Source of the DNA: Chryseobacterium sp. G0186
Lineage (GTDB): Bacteria; Bacteroidota; Bacteroidia; Flavobacteriales; Weeksellaceae
Assembly: GCF_003815675.1 (NCBI RefSeq)
Contig: NZ_CP033918.1
Coordinates: 1,736,001 to 1,800,000 of the forward strand
Length of the DNA stretch: 64,000 nucleotides
Reading direction: 5' to 3'
This document shows positions 26,138 to 34,000 of this stretch, one piece after another. The notes under the pieces were generated by a model. It was not told where the DNA came from. It worked only from the letters and a program-made list of their open reading frames with translations, and did no database searches. Position 1 is the stretch's first letter. Each line of letters begins with the position of its first letter. The position numbers were made by a program, and so were the translations under genes.

Positions 26138-26517
26138 CTACAGAAGAAAGAATTGAAGCATCCGAAACCAGAATCTTTAAAGCGGTTTTCCCTAACACAA
26201 CCAATCATTACGATACTCTTTTCGGAGGTACTGCCATGCAGCTGATGGATGAAGTAGCTTTCATTACTGCTACCCGATTTGCAAGAAAAAGAGTGGTAAC
26301 GGTAAGCAGTGACAAGATCGATTTTAAAAAACCAATTCCTGCCGGAACTATTGTTGAACTGATCGGGAAAGTAGCCTATGTTGGAAAAACCAGTATGAAG
26401 GTAAATGTTGAGATTTACACAGAACAAATGTATTCCTACGAAAAAGAAAAAGCCATTGTAGGTGATTTTACTTTTGTAGCGATTGACGAATTCAAGAAAC
26501 CAATTCAGATTTTATAA
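26134..26517 (+). CDS. Acyl-CoA thioesterase (hotdog fold)
   Basis: A 127-aa single hotdog domain of the YciA/BACH type. TRIFKAVFPNTTNHYDTLFGGTAMQLMDEVAFITA carries the conserved Asn/His and the Asp of the active site, and RVVTVSSDKIDFKKPIPAGTIVEL follows. It hydrolyses acyl-CoA thioesters in the cytoplasm. It is the only gene between the cobalamin riboswitch and the next terminator, so it would be under B12 control if the riboswitch still works. Confidence 0.92.
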   Translation: MTTEERIEASETRIFKAVFPNTTNHYDTLFGGTAMQLMDEVAFITATRFARKRVVTVSSDKIDFKKPIPAGTIVELIGKVAYVGKTSMKVNVEIYTEQMYSYEKEKAIVGDFTFVAIDEFKKPIQIL

Positions 26518-26523
26518 TAACGA

Positions 26524-26552
26524 GAATCGGGCGGCCTTTGGCCGCCCGATTC
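26524..26552. terminator. GC-rich hairpin terminator, convergent
   Basis: A perfect 13-bp stem (GAATCGGGCGGCC/GGCCGCCCGATTC) with a TTT loop, between the thioesterase and the convergent HD-domain gene. Confidence 0.88.
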
Positions 26553-26568
26553 TTATTCATGATCTAAT

Positions 26569-27159
26569 TTATTTCATTACTTTTTCCGTTTCCAGATTTT
26601 TATGCAATAGCTGTTCAAAAGCTTCTCCCATTTCATCCGATGCTCTGGTAATGGCATTTTCAAGCATATTCCTGATCTGTTTCTCTGTAACACCGGCTTC
26701 GGTCCAACTTTTTCCTGAAGTATAAGAATTCAGTATAAAAGGCATTATTCTATCGATGGAACAGGCAAAAATAGCATCCGGGGTCTTCTCCTCTTCAAAC
26801 TCAAGCCACAGATTAAAAAATTCTGTACGTAAAGGGTCATCCAGAATTCCAAAGATCTTCTGTGCAGAAACCTTTTCCCTATCAAACTTTCCTACCATTG
26901 CTTTTTCATCAAAAAGAAAGGTATCACCGGCTTCAATCTCCACCAGGTCATGAATGGAAAGCATTCTTATCACCCTCAACAAATCAATATCCTCACGGTT
27001 TTTCGCATAGGGATAAAGAATCTGTGCCAGAATAACGATCTGCCAGGAGTGTTCCGCTGTATTTTCTCTTCTGGAATCATCTGCATTATAATTTCTTCTC
27101 TGTACATTTTTCAGGGCATCCACCGCCAGGATAAAATCGATCTCTTTCTGTATCTTCAT
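26569..27159 (-). CDS. HD-domain phosphohydrolase (YfbR-like)
   Basis: A 196-aa protein of the HD_3 group. The metal ligands are His37 (ENTAEHSW), His70-Asp71 (SIHDLVEIEAGDTF) and Asp136 (ACSIDRIMP). Relatives such as YfbR dephosphorylate deoxynucleoside 5'-monophosphates; the substrate here is inferred only. It starts 7 nt after the stop of the upstream secreted-protein gene, so the two share a transcript. Confidence 0.87.
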   Translation of the reverse strand: MKIQKEIDFILAVDALKNVQRRNYNADDSRRENTAEHSWQIVILAQILYPYAKNREDIDLLRVIRMLSIHDLVEIEAGDTFLFDEKAMVGKFDREKVSAQKIFGILDDPLRTEFFNLWLEFEEEKTPDAIFACSIDRIMPFILNSYTSGKSWTEAGVTEKQIRNMLENAITRASDEMGEAFEQLLHKNLETEKVMK

Positions 27160-27166
27160 CTTACTT

Positions 27167-27865
27167 TTATTTATTATATTCCTCAGATGGATATACCTTG
27201 GTTTTGGTAATCCATTTATTTTTTATTTTTTCTTTTGTAATCACCTTTATATGTCCTTCATTACTACTATCCTCTTCTTTTTCCAATACCTTATCCAATC
27301 CCTGATTAGGAATTACTATATATTCCGTAGTAAAAAGATGACAACATCCTGACTTTCCATAGGCAATCAGACGTTTGCGTACAGGATCAGTTTCAAAAAG
27401 GTCAAAATAGCTGGACGCAAGCTCTGTAAGTTCCTTACTTTTCACAAAGGCCATTCTTGTACTGTTGAACACATATACATCATAAGAAGCACTGCTATAG
27501 TTACCCATATTCCCGTTTCTGATCGCCAGATCCTCTGTTCCGTCAAAATTAAAATCATCAAAAACCACAGGACTTTGCTCCTTTTTCAGCTGAATCATTT
27601 TTCCCGGCACCGGTTTCTGATCTGTTTCAAGTCTAAATACCAGATTATCAGTAGTAAATGTCTGCACCTTGGTATTTTTATTGTCAAACAGCTCTACCGT
27701 TCCCTTGCCCATACATCCGTCATTATCACAGTTTTCAACAAGAATTACAGCTTCATAGTTTTTCGAGGCATCTTTAACTTCAAATTGATATTGCCCGAAA
27801 CACAAGGGTCCCAATAGAATAAAGCCAGATAAATATCTGGAATAATTTAAAATATTCATGATCAT
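27167..27865 (-). CDS. Secreted protein, XAC2610-like
   Basis: A 232-aa protein with a signal peptide (about 1-24, ending CFGQ). The motif VVFDDFNFDGTEDLAIRNGN resembles the FG-GAP/calcium-loop-like sequence of proteins annotated as XAC2610-related. Cys pairs (ENCDNDGC, SGCC) suggest disulfides in the envelope. Function unknown. It is the first gene of a two-gene minus-strand unit with a good promoter at 27901-27930. Confidence 0.6.
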   Translation of the reverse strand: MIMNILNYSRYLSGFILLGPLCFGQYQFEVKDASKNYEAVILVENCDNDGCMGKGTVELFDNKNTKVQTFTTDNLVFRLETDQKPVPGKMIQLKKEQSPVVFDDFNFDGTEDLAIRNGNMGNYSSASYDVYVFNSTRMAFVKSKELTELASSYFDLFETDPVRKRLIAYGKSGCCHLFTTEYIVIPNQGLDKVLEKEEDSSNEGHIKVITKEKIKNKWITKTKVYPSEEYNK

Positions 27866-27900
27866 AGTAATATGGATTTAAGTGTTTTTTTATCTCTTAA

Positions 27901-27930
27901 CAAAAATACGAATCCTAAAACCTCCTTCAA
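27901..27930 (-). promoter_or_regulatory. Bacteroidota-type promoter for the XAC2610-like/HD unit
   Basis: Minus strand: TTG (27930-27928), a 19-nt spacer, then TATTTTTG (27908-27901). The leader is about 30 nt. The surrounding 27866-28246 region holds no gene; it carries this promoter and the divergent padR promoter, and the rest is AT-rich with nothing recognised. Confidence 0.65.
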
Positions 27931-28132
27931 AATTCATATCACATTAAATCTCAGAATTTAAATCACAAAAAGAAAATATTTTCACCTGATTTTTTCCAAA
28001 TTATGCTCTGAAATTTTAAAATATTTGAGATTTTTCAGGTACATCTTTAATACAGGAAAAATTCAAAATAAAATTATACAATTGATTACCAATACGTTAA
28101 ATATTTTATTTGAAAAATTTCACTACTTTGTA

Positions 28133-28164
28133 TTGCATAATACCATTTATTTTACATATCTTTG
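28133..28164 (+). promoter_or_regulatory. Promoter of the padR-pspC operon
   Basis: TTG at 28133-28135, a 21-nt spacer, then TATCTTTG at 28157-28164. The leader before the padR ATG is about 75 nt. Confidence 0.65.
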
Positions 28165-28175
28165 TAATGTAAAAT
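28149..28175 (+). promoter_or_regulatory. Candidate PadR operator
   Basis: A perfect 9-bp inverted repeat ATTTTACAT-N9-ATGTAAAAT encloses the -7 box. A repressor bound here would block transcription. The ACAT/ATGT half sites resemble known PadR targets. The autoregulation is inferred from position. Confidence 0.55.
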
Positions 28176-28246
28176 CGAAATAGGTTCAACTAGCTAGGAA
28201 CGAAAAACGATTTTAGAATATAACTAATTAACAAAACGTATCAAAG

Positions 28247-28576
28247 ATGAATACTGAAAATACCAAAGCGCAAATGCGAAAAGGAATTCTGGAATTCTGT
28301 ATTTTAAGTCTCATCAATGATCGCGAAATGTATGTTTCCGATCTTATAGATGAACTTAAAAAAGGAAAACTGGATGTAGTTGAAGGAACCCTCTACCCTC
28401 TTCTCACAAGACTTAAAAACGGAGAATTTCTCTCCTACAGATGGGAAGAATCTACCGGAGGACCTCCAAGAAAATATTACCAGATTACTGAAAAAGGAAA
28501 ACTTTTTCTGGATGAACTTCAAAATACGTGGAATGAACTGACAGCTTCAGTAAACCAAATCACTCAACAAAATTAA
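28247..28576 (+). CDS. PadR family transcriptional regulator
   Basis: A 109-aa winged-helix protein. MRKGILEFCILSLINDREMYVSDLIDELK is the HTH part, GTLYPLLTRLKNGEFLSYRWEESTGGPPRKYYQITEKGK the wing, and a short C-terminal dimerisation helix follows. It lies 11 nt upstream of the PspC protein gene, a pairing common in Bacteroidota, and probably represses its own operon through the inverted repeat at 28149-28175. Confidence 0.92.
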   Translation: MNTENTKAQMRKGILEFCILSLINDREMYVSDLIDELKKGKLDVVEGTLYPLLTRLKNGEFLSYRWEESTGGPPRKYYQITEKGKLFLDELQNTWNELTASVNQITQQN

Positions 28577-28587
28577 AAAACAAAGCT

Positions 28588-30309
28588 ATGAACAAGACAC
28601 TCTCAATAGGACTCGCAGGTTTTTCTTTTACCATAGAAGAACACGCATATATAAAGCTCAGCGATTACCTGAACGCTCTGAGAAGCTCACTGGATGCTTC
28701 AGAGGCAGATGAGGTAATGCATGACATAGAAATAAGAATGGTAGAGATTTTCAGAGATTCTCTGGGAAAACGTGAAGTGATTAACGATACAGATGTAGAA
28801 AAAGTAATCGCACAGATCGGAACCCCAGAAAAAATTGAAGAACAGGAAGAGGCTTATTTTTCTGAAAAAAACACAACTAAAAATAATAACTCAGGAGCTA
28901 ACTACACAGACAAAAAACAACTGTTCCGTGATCCTGAAAAACAAAAGATTGCAGGAGTTTGCGCAGGTTTAGCTCAATATGTAGGCATGGATATTACTGC
29001 CATGAGAGCAATCTGGCTAGGAATTTTCGTCTTAGGAATCTTCACAGCAGCAATATCCTCTTCATTGATCGGACTTCTCTATGTAATTCTTTGGGTTGTA
29101 CTTCCAAAAGCTGAAACAGCAGCAGATTTCCTGAAAATGCAGGGAAAGCCTATGAACTTCGACAATCTTAAGAATGAGTCTAATAAATTGGTACAGTTTG
29201 CCAATGAATCTACTCAGAGGGTCGGAGAAATCTACACTGAAAATAAGCCTTACATCAACAATGCCGGGAGCGGTATCTGGAATGTATTCAAGTACATCGT
29301 AGGAGGATTCTTCGTATTGATGGCTGTAGGAAGCATTATTGGAGTATTTGTATTGTTTGGACTTTTCGGAATGGATACTGATTTCCCTGGAGCCAATCAA
29401 ATTAGATTCTACATGGATGACAACGGTTTAGATAAGGTATTGGCAGCCATCATGGTGATCGGAAGTTTAATTCCCGCTATCCTCTTCAGTCTGTTAAGCA
29501 TCAAAATATTCTCTCCGAAAACTAAACTTAGAAATATCGGATGGGTAATAGGAGGTTTATTTCTTCTTCTGATTGGGCTGGGAACTTACTTTGGATTAAG
29601 CATGGCTAAGAAAAACCTGATCTATAAAGGAAGTAAGGAAGATACAGAAAATGTAGCCATCAATACGACATCTGATACCATCTACGTAGATGTGAAGCAG
29701 ATCGCTATTCCACAGAATTTCAAGGCATATGATGATGATATCTATTCTGATAAAAGATCAGTGTATGAAGAAGATTATATCTCTGTAGAGGTAACCAGAA
29801 AGCCTGATGTAAAAACTCCTTACCTTATCATTAAGAAAGAAGGAAATGGCTACAATTATCCAATTCAGCTTACAGTTCCTGTAGAAGTTGTAGACAATAA
29901 GGTAATACTTCCAAACTACGTAAAATATCCTTATGAGCACAGATTCAGAGACTACAGAGTCAATTATGAGCTTGTAGTTCCTCAAAAAGCCGTTGTAATT
30001 CCCGTTAAAAAAGACAGGATTGATTTTGACGGAGACTTGGATGGAGACGGTATCAATGACGACGATCAGGACAGAGATGAGAACCACCATGGGGTAAGAA
30101 TTGAAAAAAACAAGATTACAGTAAATGGTTCAAGCATAGAATACAATTCTGATGATCAGGACAGTATCATTATCAATGGTAAAAAAGTGCCCAACAACCA
30201 GGCTAAGAAGGTAATTGATTCCGTAGCATCTGACATTAAGAAAATTAACAAGGATGTGGACATCAAAATAAAGGACGGAAAAAACGAAATTTCCATACAA
30301 ACTAAATAA
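28588..30309 (+). CDS. PspC-domain envelope stress protein
   Basis: A 573-aa protein. Residues 1-110 form a soluble part with an HTH-like helical region (LNALRSSLDASEADEVMHDIEIRM). A PspC domain follows near 112-175 (FRDPEKQKIAGVCAGLAQYVGMD, then a long helix). Three more transmembrane helices lie near 235-260, 290-312 and 322-342, and a periplasmic beta-rich domain ends in the acidic, calcium-loop-like DFDGDLDGDGINDDDQDRDE. PspC senses envelope stress in other bacteria; the large C-terminal part is specific to this lineage. Co-transcribed with padR. Confidence 0.88.
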   Translation: MNKTLSIGLAGFSFTIEEHAYIKLSDYLNALRSSLDASEADEVMHDIEIRMVEIFRDSLGKREVINDTDVEKVIAQIGTPEKIEEQEEAYFSEKNTTKNNNSGANYTDKKQLFRDPEKQKIAGVCAGLAQYVGMDITAMRAIWLGIFVLGIFTAAISSSLIGLLYVILWVVLPKAETAADFLKMQGKPMNFDNLKNESNKLVQFANESTQRVGEIYTENKPYINNAGSGIWNVFKYIVGGFFVLMAVGSIIGVFVLFGLFGMDTDFPGANQIRFYMDDNGLDKVLAAIMVIGSLIPAILFSLLSIKIFSPKTKLRNIGWVIGGLFLLLIGLGTYFGLSMAKKNLIYKGSKEDTENVAINTTSDTIYVDVKQIAIPQNFKAYDDDIYSDKRSVYEEDYISVEVTRKPDVKTPYLIIKKEGNGYNYPIQLTVPVEVVDNKVILPNYVKYPYEHRFRDYRVNYELVVPQKAVVIPVKKDRIDFDGDLDGDGINDDDQDRDENHHGVRIEKNKITVNGSSIEYNSDDQDSIIINGKKVPNNQAKKVIDSVASDIKKINKDVDIKIKDGKNEISIQTK

Positions 30310-30318
30310 TTAACTTTA

Positions 30319-30378
30319 GAGAGTGGTAGAAGATGTGAATGGATGGCAACCGTTTGAAATTCACATCCTTCTTCTCTC
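30319..30378 (+). other. Long hairpin after the pspC gene
   Basis: The arms GATGTGAAT (30332-30340) and ATTCACATC (30359-30367) are extended by outer GAGAG/CTCTC pairs. It is followed by an A-run rather than a T-run, so it is either an inefficient terminator or an mRNA 3' stabiliser. The rest of the 30310-30624 interval holds the small ORF and the terminator listed next. Confidence 0.5.
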
Positions 30379-30482
30379 AAAAAAGGAAAAAAATATACTA
30401 TTTAGTTCTCTATGTGGAAAAAAAGGATTAATTTCGTATAATTAAAATTTAATAACCAATCAACCAAAAACACACTCTTATC

Positions 30483-30545
30483 ATGATACAATTTGCAATG
30501 GAATTCGTAATGAAAATCGTAGATTTAATTAACGGTTTGTTTTAA
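30483..30545 (+). CDS. Possible 20-aa amphipathic peptide gene
   Basis: An ATG at 30483 opens MIQFAMEFVMKIVDLINGLF, then TAA. The peptide would form one amphipathic or hydrophobic helix with few charges (one E, one K, one D), in the size range of small membrane-active peptides. It is followed 26 nt later by a perfect terminator, so the region is probably transcribed as its own unit. No homologue is known to me, and the peptide is too short to prove coding by composition. Confidence 0.4.
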   Translation: MIQFAMEFVMKIVDLINGLF

Positions 30546-30571
30546 GAGCAATAATATTTCAATATATTTGT

Positions 30572-30605
30572 AAAAGTATAACCAATAATTGGTTATACTT
30601 TTTTG
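30572..30605 (+). terminator. Strong rho-independent terminator
   Basis: Perfect 14-bp arms AAAAGTATAACCAA/TTGGTTATACTTTT with a TAA loop and a T-run, just before the acyltransferase gene. Confidence 0.88.
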
Positions 30606-30624
30606 TTTTTAATTCAAAAAATCT

Positions 30625-31221
30625 ATGAAAAAGCTGATAGGCAAACTGATGTTAAAATTATTAGGGTGGAAAGTTGTTCTCCAGGGCGATGTTAACAACC
30701 TTAACAGATGCATCCTTGTGGTGGCACCCCATACCCATAATATGGAATATATTTTAGGGAACCTTGCCTATTGGTCCTTAGAAAAGCCATTGAAAATAAT
30801 CATCAAAGATGCCCATACCAAAGCATGGTACGGAAGTGTTGTAAAAGGACTGGGAGGTATTGGTATAGACAGAAGTCAGAAAAATGACCTCGTTAACTTC
30901 GTAGCCAATCAATTTGCAAAAGAAGATTTCAGCCTTGTTATCACCCCTGAAGGAACAAGAAGCTGGGTTCCAAAATGGAGAAAAGGATTCTACCATATGG
31001 CTTTGGCAGCAAAAGTTCCTATCGTATTAGCTGCAGGAGACTTCAAGAGGAATATCGTTTATTTAGGATACACCATTCCTTATGAAAGACTTGCTTCTGT
31101 TCCTTTTGCAGAAATCATGCATGAAATTGAGGATTATTATATCAAAAATGATATTACTCCTAAAGTTCCGGCCAACTGGAATCCAAATATTATGGGAACT
31201 GGAGAGGAAGCTAAAAGCTAG
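30625..31221 (+). CDS. 1-acyl-sn-glycerol-3-phosphate acyltransferase-like
   Basis: A 198-aa PlsC-family protein. The catalytic motif is H-x4-E (HTHNME, His36 to Glu41) where the family usually has H-x4-D. TPEGTRSW and a later FKRNIVYLG/TIPYE block follow. No transmembrane helix; membrane-peripheral. Expected to acylate lysophosphatidic acid or a related glycerolipid. It is followed by menI after 39 nt. Confidence 0.9.
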   Translation: MKKLIGKLMLKLLGWKVVLQGDVNNLNRCILVVAPHTHNMEYILGNLAYWSLEKPLKIIIKDAHTKAWYGSVVKGLGGIGIDRSQKNDLVNFVANQFAKEDFSLVITPEGTRSWVPKWRKGFYHMALAAKVPIVLAAGDFKRNIVYLGYTIPYERLASVPFAEIMHEIEDYYIKNDITPKVPANWNPNIMGTGEEAKS

Positions 31222-31260
31222 AAGCAAAATTATTGAGTAATCACATCTATCCATTATACA

Positions 31261-31689
31261 ATGAAAGGTCAGACAAAAGAAGAAATATTAGCATTTATCA
31301 ATAACTGGGGAGACGTAACCCTGGCAAAAACCCTTGAAATAAAATTCATCGATATTGATCTCGAAAATGAAACGCTTACCGCTACGATGCCGGTACTTCC
31401 AAGAACACATCAGCCTTTTGGAATCATGCACGGAGGAGCAAGCTGTGTTTTGGCTGAAACTTTAGGTTCAAGCCTGTCCAATATCTTCATTGACGGTGAC
31501 AAGTACTATGGGGTAGGAACCAATATCAACTCCAATCACCTGAGAAGTAAAAAAGACGGGGTAGTAACTGCCACAGCTCGTTTTATCAGAAAAGGAAAGA
31601 CCATGCACGTCTCTGAAATTGAAATCAGAGATGAAAAAGGAATCCTTATCAACCATACAACAATGACCAATAATATCATTCTGAGATAA
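31261..31689 (+). CDS. menI: Hotdog thioesterase, probable DHNA-CoA hydrolase
   Basis: A 142-aa PaaI/MenI-type hotdog protein. TMPVLPRTHQPFGIMHGGASCVLAETLGS contains the His-Gly-Gly and catalytic Glu of this group. The next gene is a menaquinone isochorismate synthase, which supports a role in hydrolysing 1,4-dihydroxy-2-naphthoyl-CoA; the assignment rests on that context because PaaI-type enzymes look alike. Ends at a terminator. Confidence 0.8.
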   Translation: MKGQTKEEILAFINNWGDVTLAKTLEIKFIDIDLENETLTATMPVLPRTHQPFGIMHGGASCVLAETLGSSLSNIFIDGDKYYGVGTNINSNHLRSKKDGVVTATARFIRKGKTMHVSEIEIRDEKGILINHTTMTNNIILR

Positions 31690-31714
31690 TCAGGGAAATT
31701 GATATAATACATAT

Positions 31715-31743
31715 AAGGCTCAATTTTTTTGAGTCTTTTTTTA
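31715..31743 (+). terminator. Terminator after menI
   Basis: Nine-bp arms AAGGCTCAA/TTGAGTCTT (one G-T pair), a 5-nt loop and a T-run. Confidence 0.78.
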
Positions 31744-31822
31744 TTCTTAAAAATGAATATTCCTCTTACCTATCAGGAATACAAAATGAAAAATGTTTCA
31801 TTAAAAAACAGCTCTTTTAATT

Positions 31823-31852
31823 TTGAGATCTTTAAGACTAATAATACCTTTG
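31823..31852 (+). promoter_or_regulatory. Bacteroidota-type promoter of the isochorismate synthase gene
   Basis: TTG (31823-31825), a 19-nt spacer, then TACCTTTG (31845-31852). The leader is about 70 nt. Confidence 0.65.
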
Positions 31853-31925
31853 CATAAAGGAAAATCAACCTCGGAATTTCCTATATCATTTCCGGTCGCT
31901 GATTTTCAAAATCCATCCATAGCTA

Positions 31926-32897
31926 ATGATTTATTTCAAACTTCCCTTCAATGAAGGACTGTATTCCGTAGATGAAAAAAGTAATAAAAATGCCGTTAAT
32001 TTTTATTCCTACAATAGCCTTAGCCAAATTAACTTTAATGGAGACATTATCAAAGTAACCACTGAGGAATTGAAGAATGTTTCAATCACCAATGAAGCAT
32101 TGGATAATGATACAACTGGTTTTACAGGAGAAAACAAAGAAGAATACTGCAATACATTACAACAGGTGATTGAGGTTATTAAAGAGAATGATCTTCCCAA
32201 GCTTGTTTATTCCCGAAGAAAAATTTTTAGAGACTTTAATGGAATTGATTATAAGGAAAGCTTTAATAATTTATGTACATCCTATCCCAATGCTTTCAGA
32301 TATTTGATTAACGATGGTGAAAACGCATGGATGGGCGCTTTTTCTGAGGTATTGGGCAAGTTTAATAAAACAACTCATGAATTTGAAACCATGGCTTTGG
32401 CAGGAACACTTCCTGTCTTGGAGGAATGGTCTGAAAAGGAAATTGAAGAACAAAAACCTGTTACCAGCTATATTCAGAATATTCTTGAAACCTATTCAGA
32501 TCAGGTTCAAAAATCTGATACTTATGACCATATTTCCGGAAATATCAAGCATCTCCGTACCGATTTTAAAACAACCATACAACCGGAAGATCTTGACAAA
32601 ATTATTCAGGATCTTCATCCTACCCCTGCAGTTTGTGGAATTCCGAAAGACTTTTGTAATGAAAACATCAGAAAGTATGAGAAATTCCCCCGTGAATTTT
32701 ATGCAGGCTACATTAAAGTTGAAACTGAAGAAAACATTCTATATTTTGTAAACCTAAGATGTGCCAGACTCTACAAAGACTCTGTACATATTTTTGTAGG
32801 CGGAGGAATTACGGCACAAAGCAGTCCCGAAAAGGAATGGACAGAAACGGAATTGAAGTCTGAAGCAATCCTGAAAAATCTGGTGATTACTTCTTAG
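31926..32897 (+). CDS. menF: Isochorismate synthase (chorismate-binding)
   Basis: Converts chorismate to isochorismate at the entry to menaquinone synthesis. The 323-aa protein is shorter than MenF of enterobacteria (~430) because the N-terminal domain is reduced, as usual in Flavobacteriia. The catalytic part shows KLVYSRRKI, MALAGTLP, HISGNIKHLRTDF and LHPTPAVCGIPK, ending in VGGGITAQSSPEKEW. Cytoplasmic, magnesium dependent. Confidence 0.92.
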   Translation: MIYFKLPFNEGLYSVDEKSNKNAVNFYSYNSLSQINFNGDIIKVTTEELKNVSITNEALDNDTTGFTGENKEEYCNTLQQVIEVIKENDLPKLVYSRRKIFRDFNGIDYKESFNNLCTSYPNAFRYLINDGENAWMGAFSEVLGKFNKTTHEFETMALAGTLPVLEEWSEKEIEEQKPVTSYIQNILETYSDQVQKSDTYDHISGNIKHLRTDFKTTIQPEDLDKIIQDLHPTPAVCGIPKDFCNENIRKYEKFPREFYAGYIKVETEENILYFVNLRCARLYKDSVHIFVGGGITAQSSPEKEWTETELKSEAILKNLVITS

Positions 32898-33095
32898 AGT
32901 TTCTAAGGATTTATTTGAATAAATAATCTGGTTAGGTTTCACGCCAATCACACAGATTCTGCAGATTTAATCTTGTTCTTCTACTTTGACTAAAGTCTAA
33001 TGGAAGATAAGCATGATTTATTTATTTGAGCGAGTAAAGCCTAGTCCTATTGATTAGAAATAGACATTTATATTTAACGAAATCATAATTCAAAC

Positions 33096-33127
33096 AAAAA
33101 ACCTCTTTCCATAGAAAAGAGGTTTTT
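33096..33127. terminator. Bidirectional terminator
   Basis: AAAACCTCTTT/AAAGAGGTTTT arms with a 6-nt loop and T/A runs at both sides. Shared by menF (+) and the small membrane gene (-). Confidence 0.82.
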
Positions 33128-33148
33128 ATTTATATTGTAAATATTTGA

Positions 33149-33349
33149 TTATTTTTTTACACCGATTCTGCTCCAGGTATCCATTACAAAAAGTAAGATA
33201 AGACCTATTGCAGCAGCTCCTGCTGAAAATACAAATCTCAGGTTATCTTCATCTGCTAAGATATCTGTTAACTGCCAGTTTATCGCATAAAGGTTAATGG
33301 CCATGAATGCAATAAACACTACTAAAAATACTTTATAAAACTTCTTCAT
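33149..33349 (-). CDS. Small two-helix membrane protein
   Basis: A 66-aa protein from the ATG at 33349. Two transmembrane helices (residues ~4-22 and ~40-58) are joined by a short charged loop (TDILADEDNLR). An in-frame ATG at 33367 would overlap the upstream marC end and is less likely. It follows marC by 4 nt on the same strand. Function unknown. Confidence 0.65.
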   Translation of the reverse strand: MKKFYKVFLVVFIAFMAINLYAINWQLTDILADEDNLRFVFSAGAAAIGLILLFVMDTWSRIGVKK

Positions 33350-33353
33350 AATT

Positions 33354-33956
33354 TTAAAAATTAACATAATTCAGCACCAATTGGGCAAAATTTGCGGTGA
33401 ATAATTTAATAGAAATTGCCAGAAGGATAATACCGAAAACTTTCTGAAGGATCATCAATGTAGCATCCCCTATTTTCCTTTCCAGCCATTTCGCTGATTT
33501 CAGCACCAAATATACGAAAATTGTATTAAGAATAATTCCGCAGATAATATTAATATCATGAAATTCAGCTCTAAGTGATAAGGCAGTCGTTAAGGTTCCG
33601 GCACCTGCAACCAAGGGAAAGGCAATGGGAACAATGGATGCGGCCTTTGCTTCCGTAGTTTTATTAATCTCAATTCCCAAAATCATTTCCAGGGCTATGA
33701 CAAAAATCACAAAAGCTCCGGCAATCGCAAAGGAATTAATATCCACTCCGATCAATTTTAGAATTTTATTTCCTACAAACAGGAAAACGATCATAATTGC
33801 TCCGGCAGTAATAGATGCCTTTCCAGCTTCAATCTTTCCGAATTTCTGCTGTAGGCCTACTATAATGGGAACTGAGCCGATAATATCGATAACGGCAAAA
33901 AGAACCATAAAGCTGGTAACGATCTCTTTAATAGAGAAACCATCAAGAATTTCCAT
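33354..33956 (-). CDS. MarC family integral membrane protein
   Basis: A 200-aa protein with six hydrophobic helices and the MarC signature: FAVIDIIGSVPIIVG at the N-terminus, FVIFVIALEMILGIE near the middle and IVPIAFPLVAGAGTLTT after it. MarC proteins are of unknown function; early links to multidrug resistance were not confirmed. A -7 box TATTTTTG sits on the minus strand at 33986-33979. Confidence 0.92.
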   Translation of the reverse strand: MEILDGFSIKEIVTSFMVLFAVIDIIGSVPIIVGLQQKFGKIEAGKASITAGAIMIVFLFVGNKILKLIGVDINSFAIAGAFVIFVIALEMILGIEINKTTEAKAASIVPIAFPLVAGAGTLTTALSLRAEFHDINIICGIILNTIFVYLVLKSAKWLERKIGDATLMILQKVFGIILLAISIKLFTANFAQLVLNYVNF

Positions 33957-34000
33957 CTCTTTGTAATTAAAAATTTCGCAAAAATATGAAAATAAACTGA

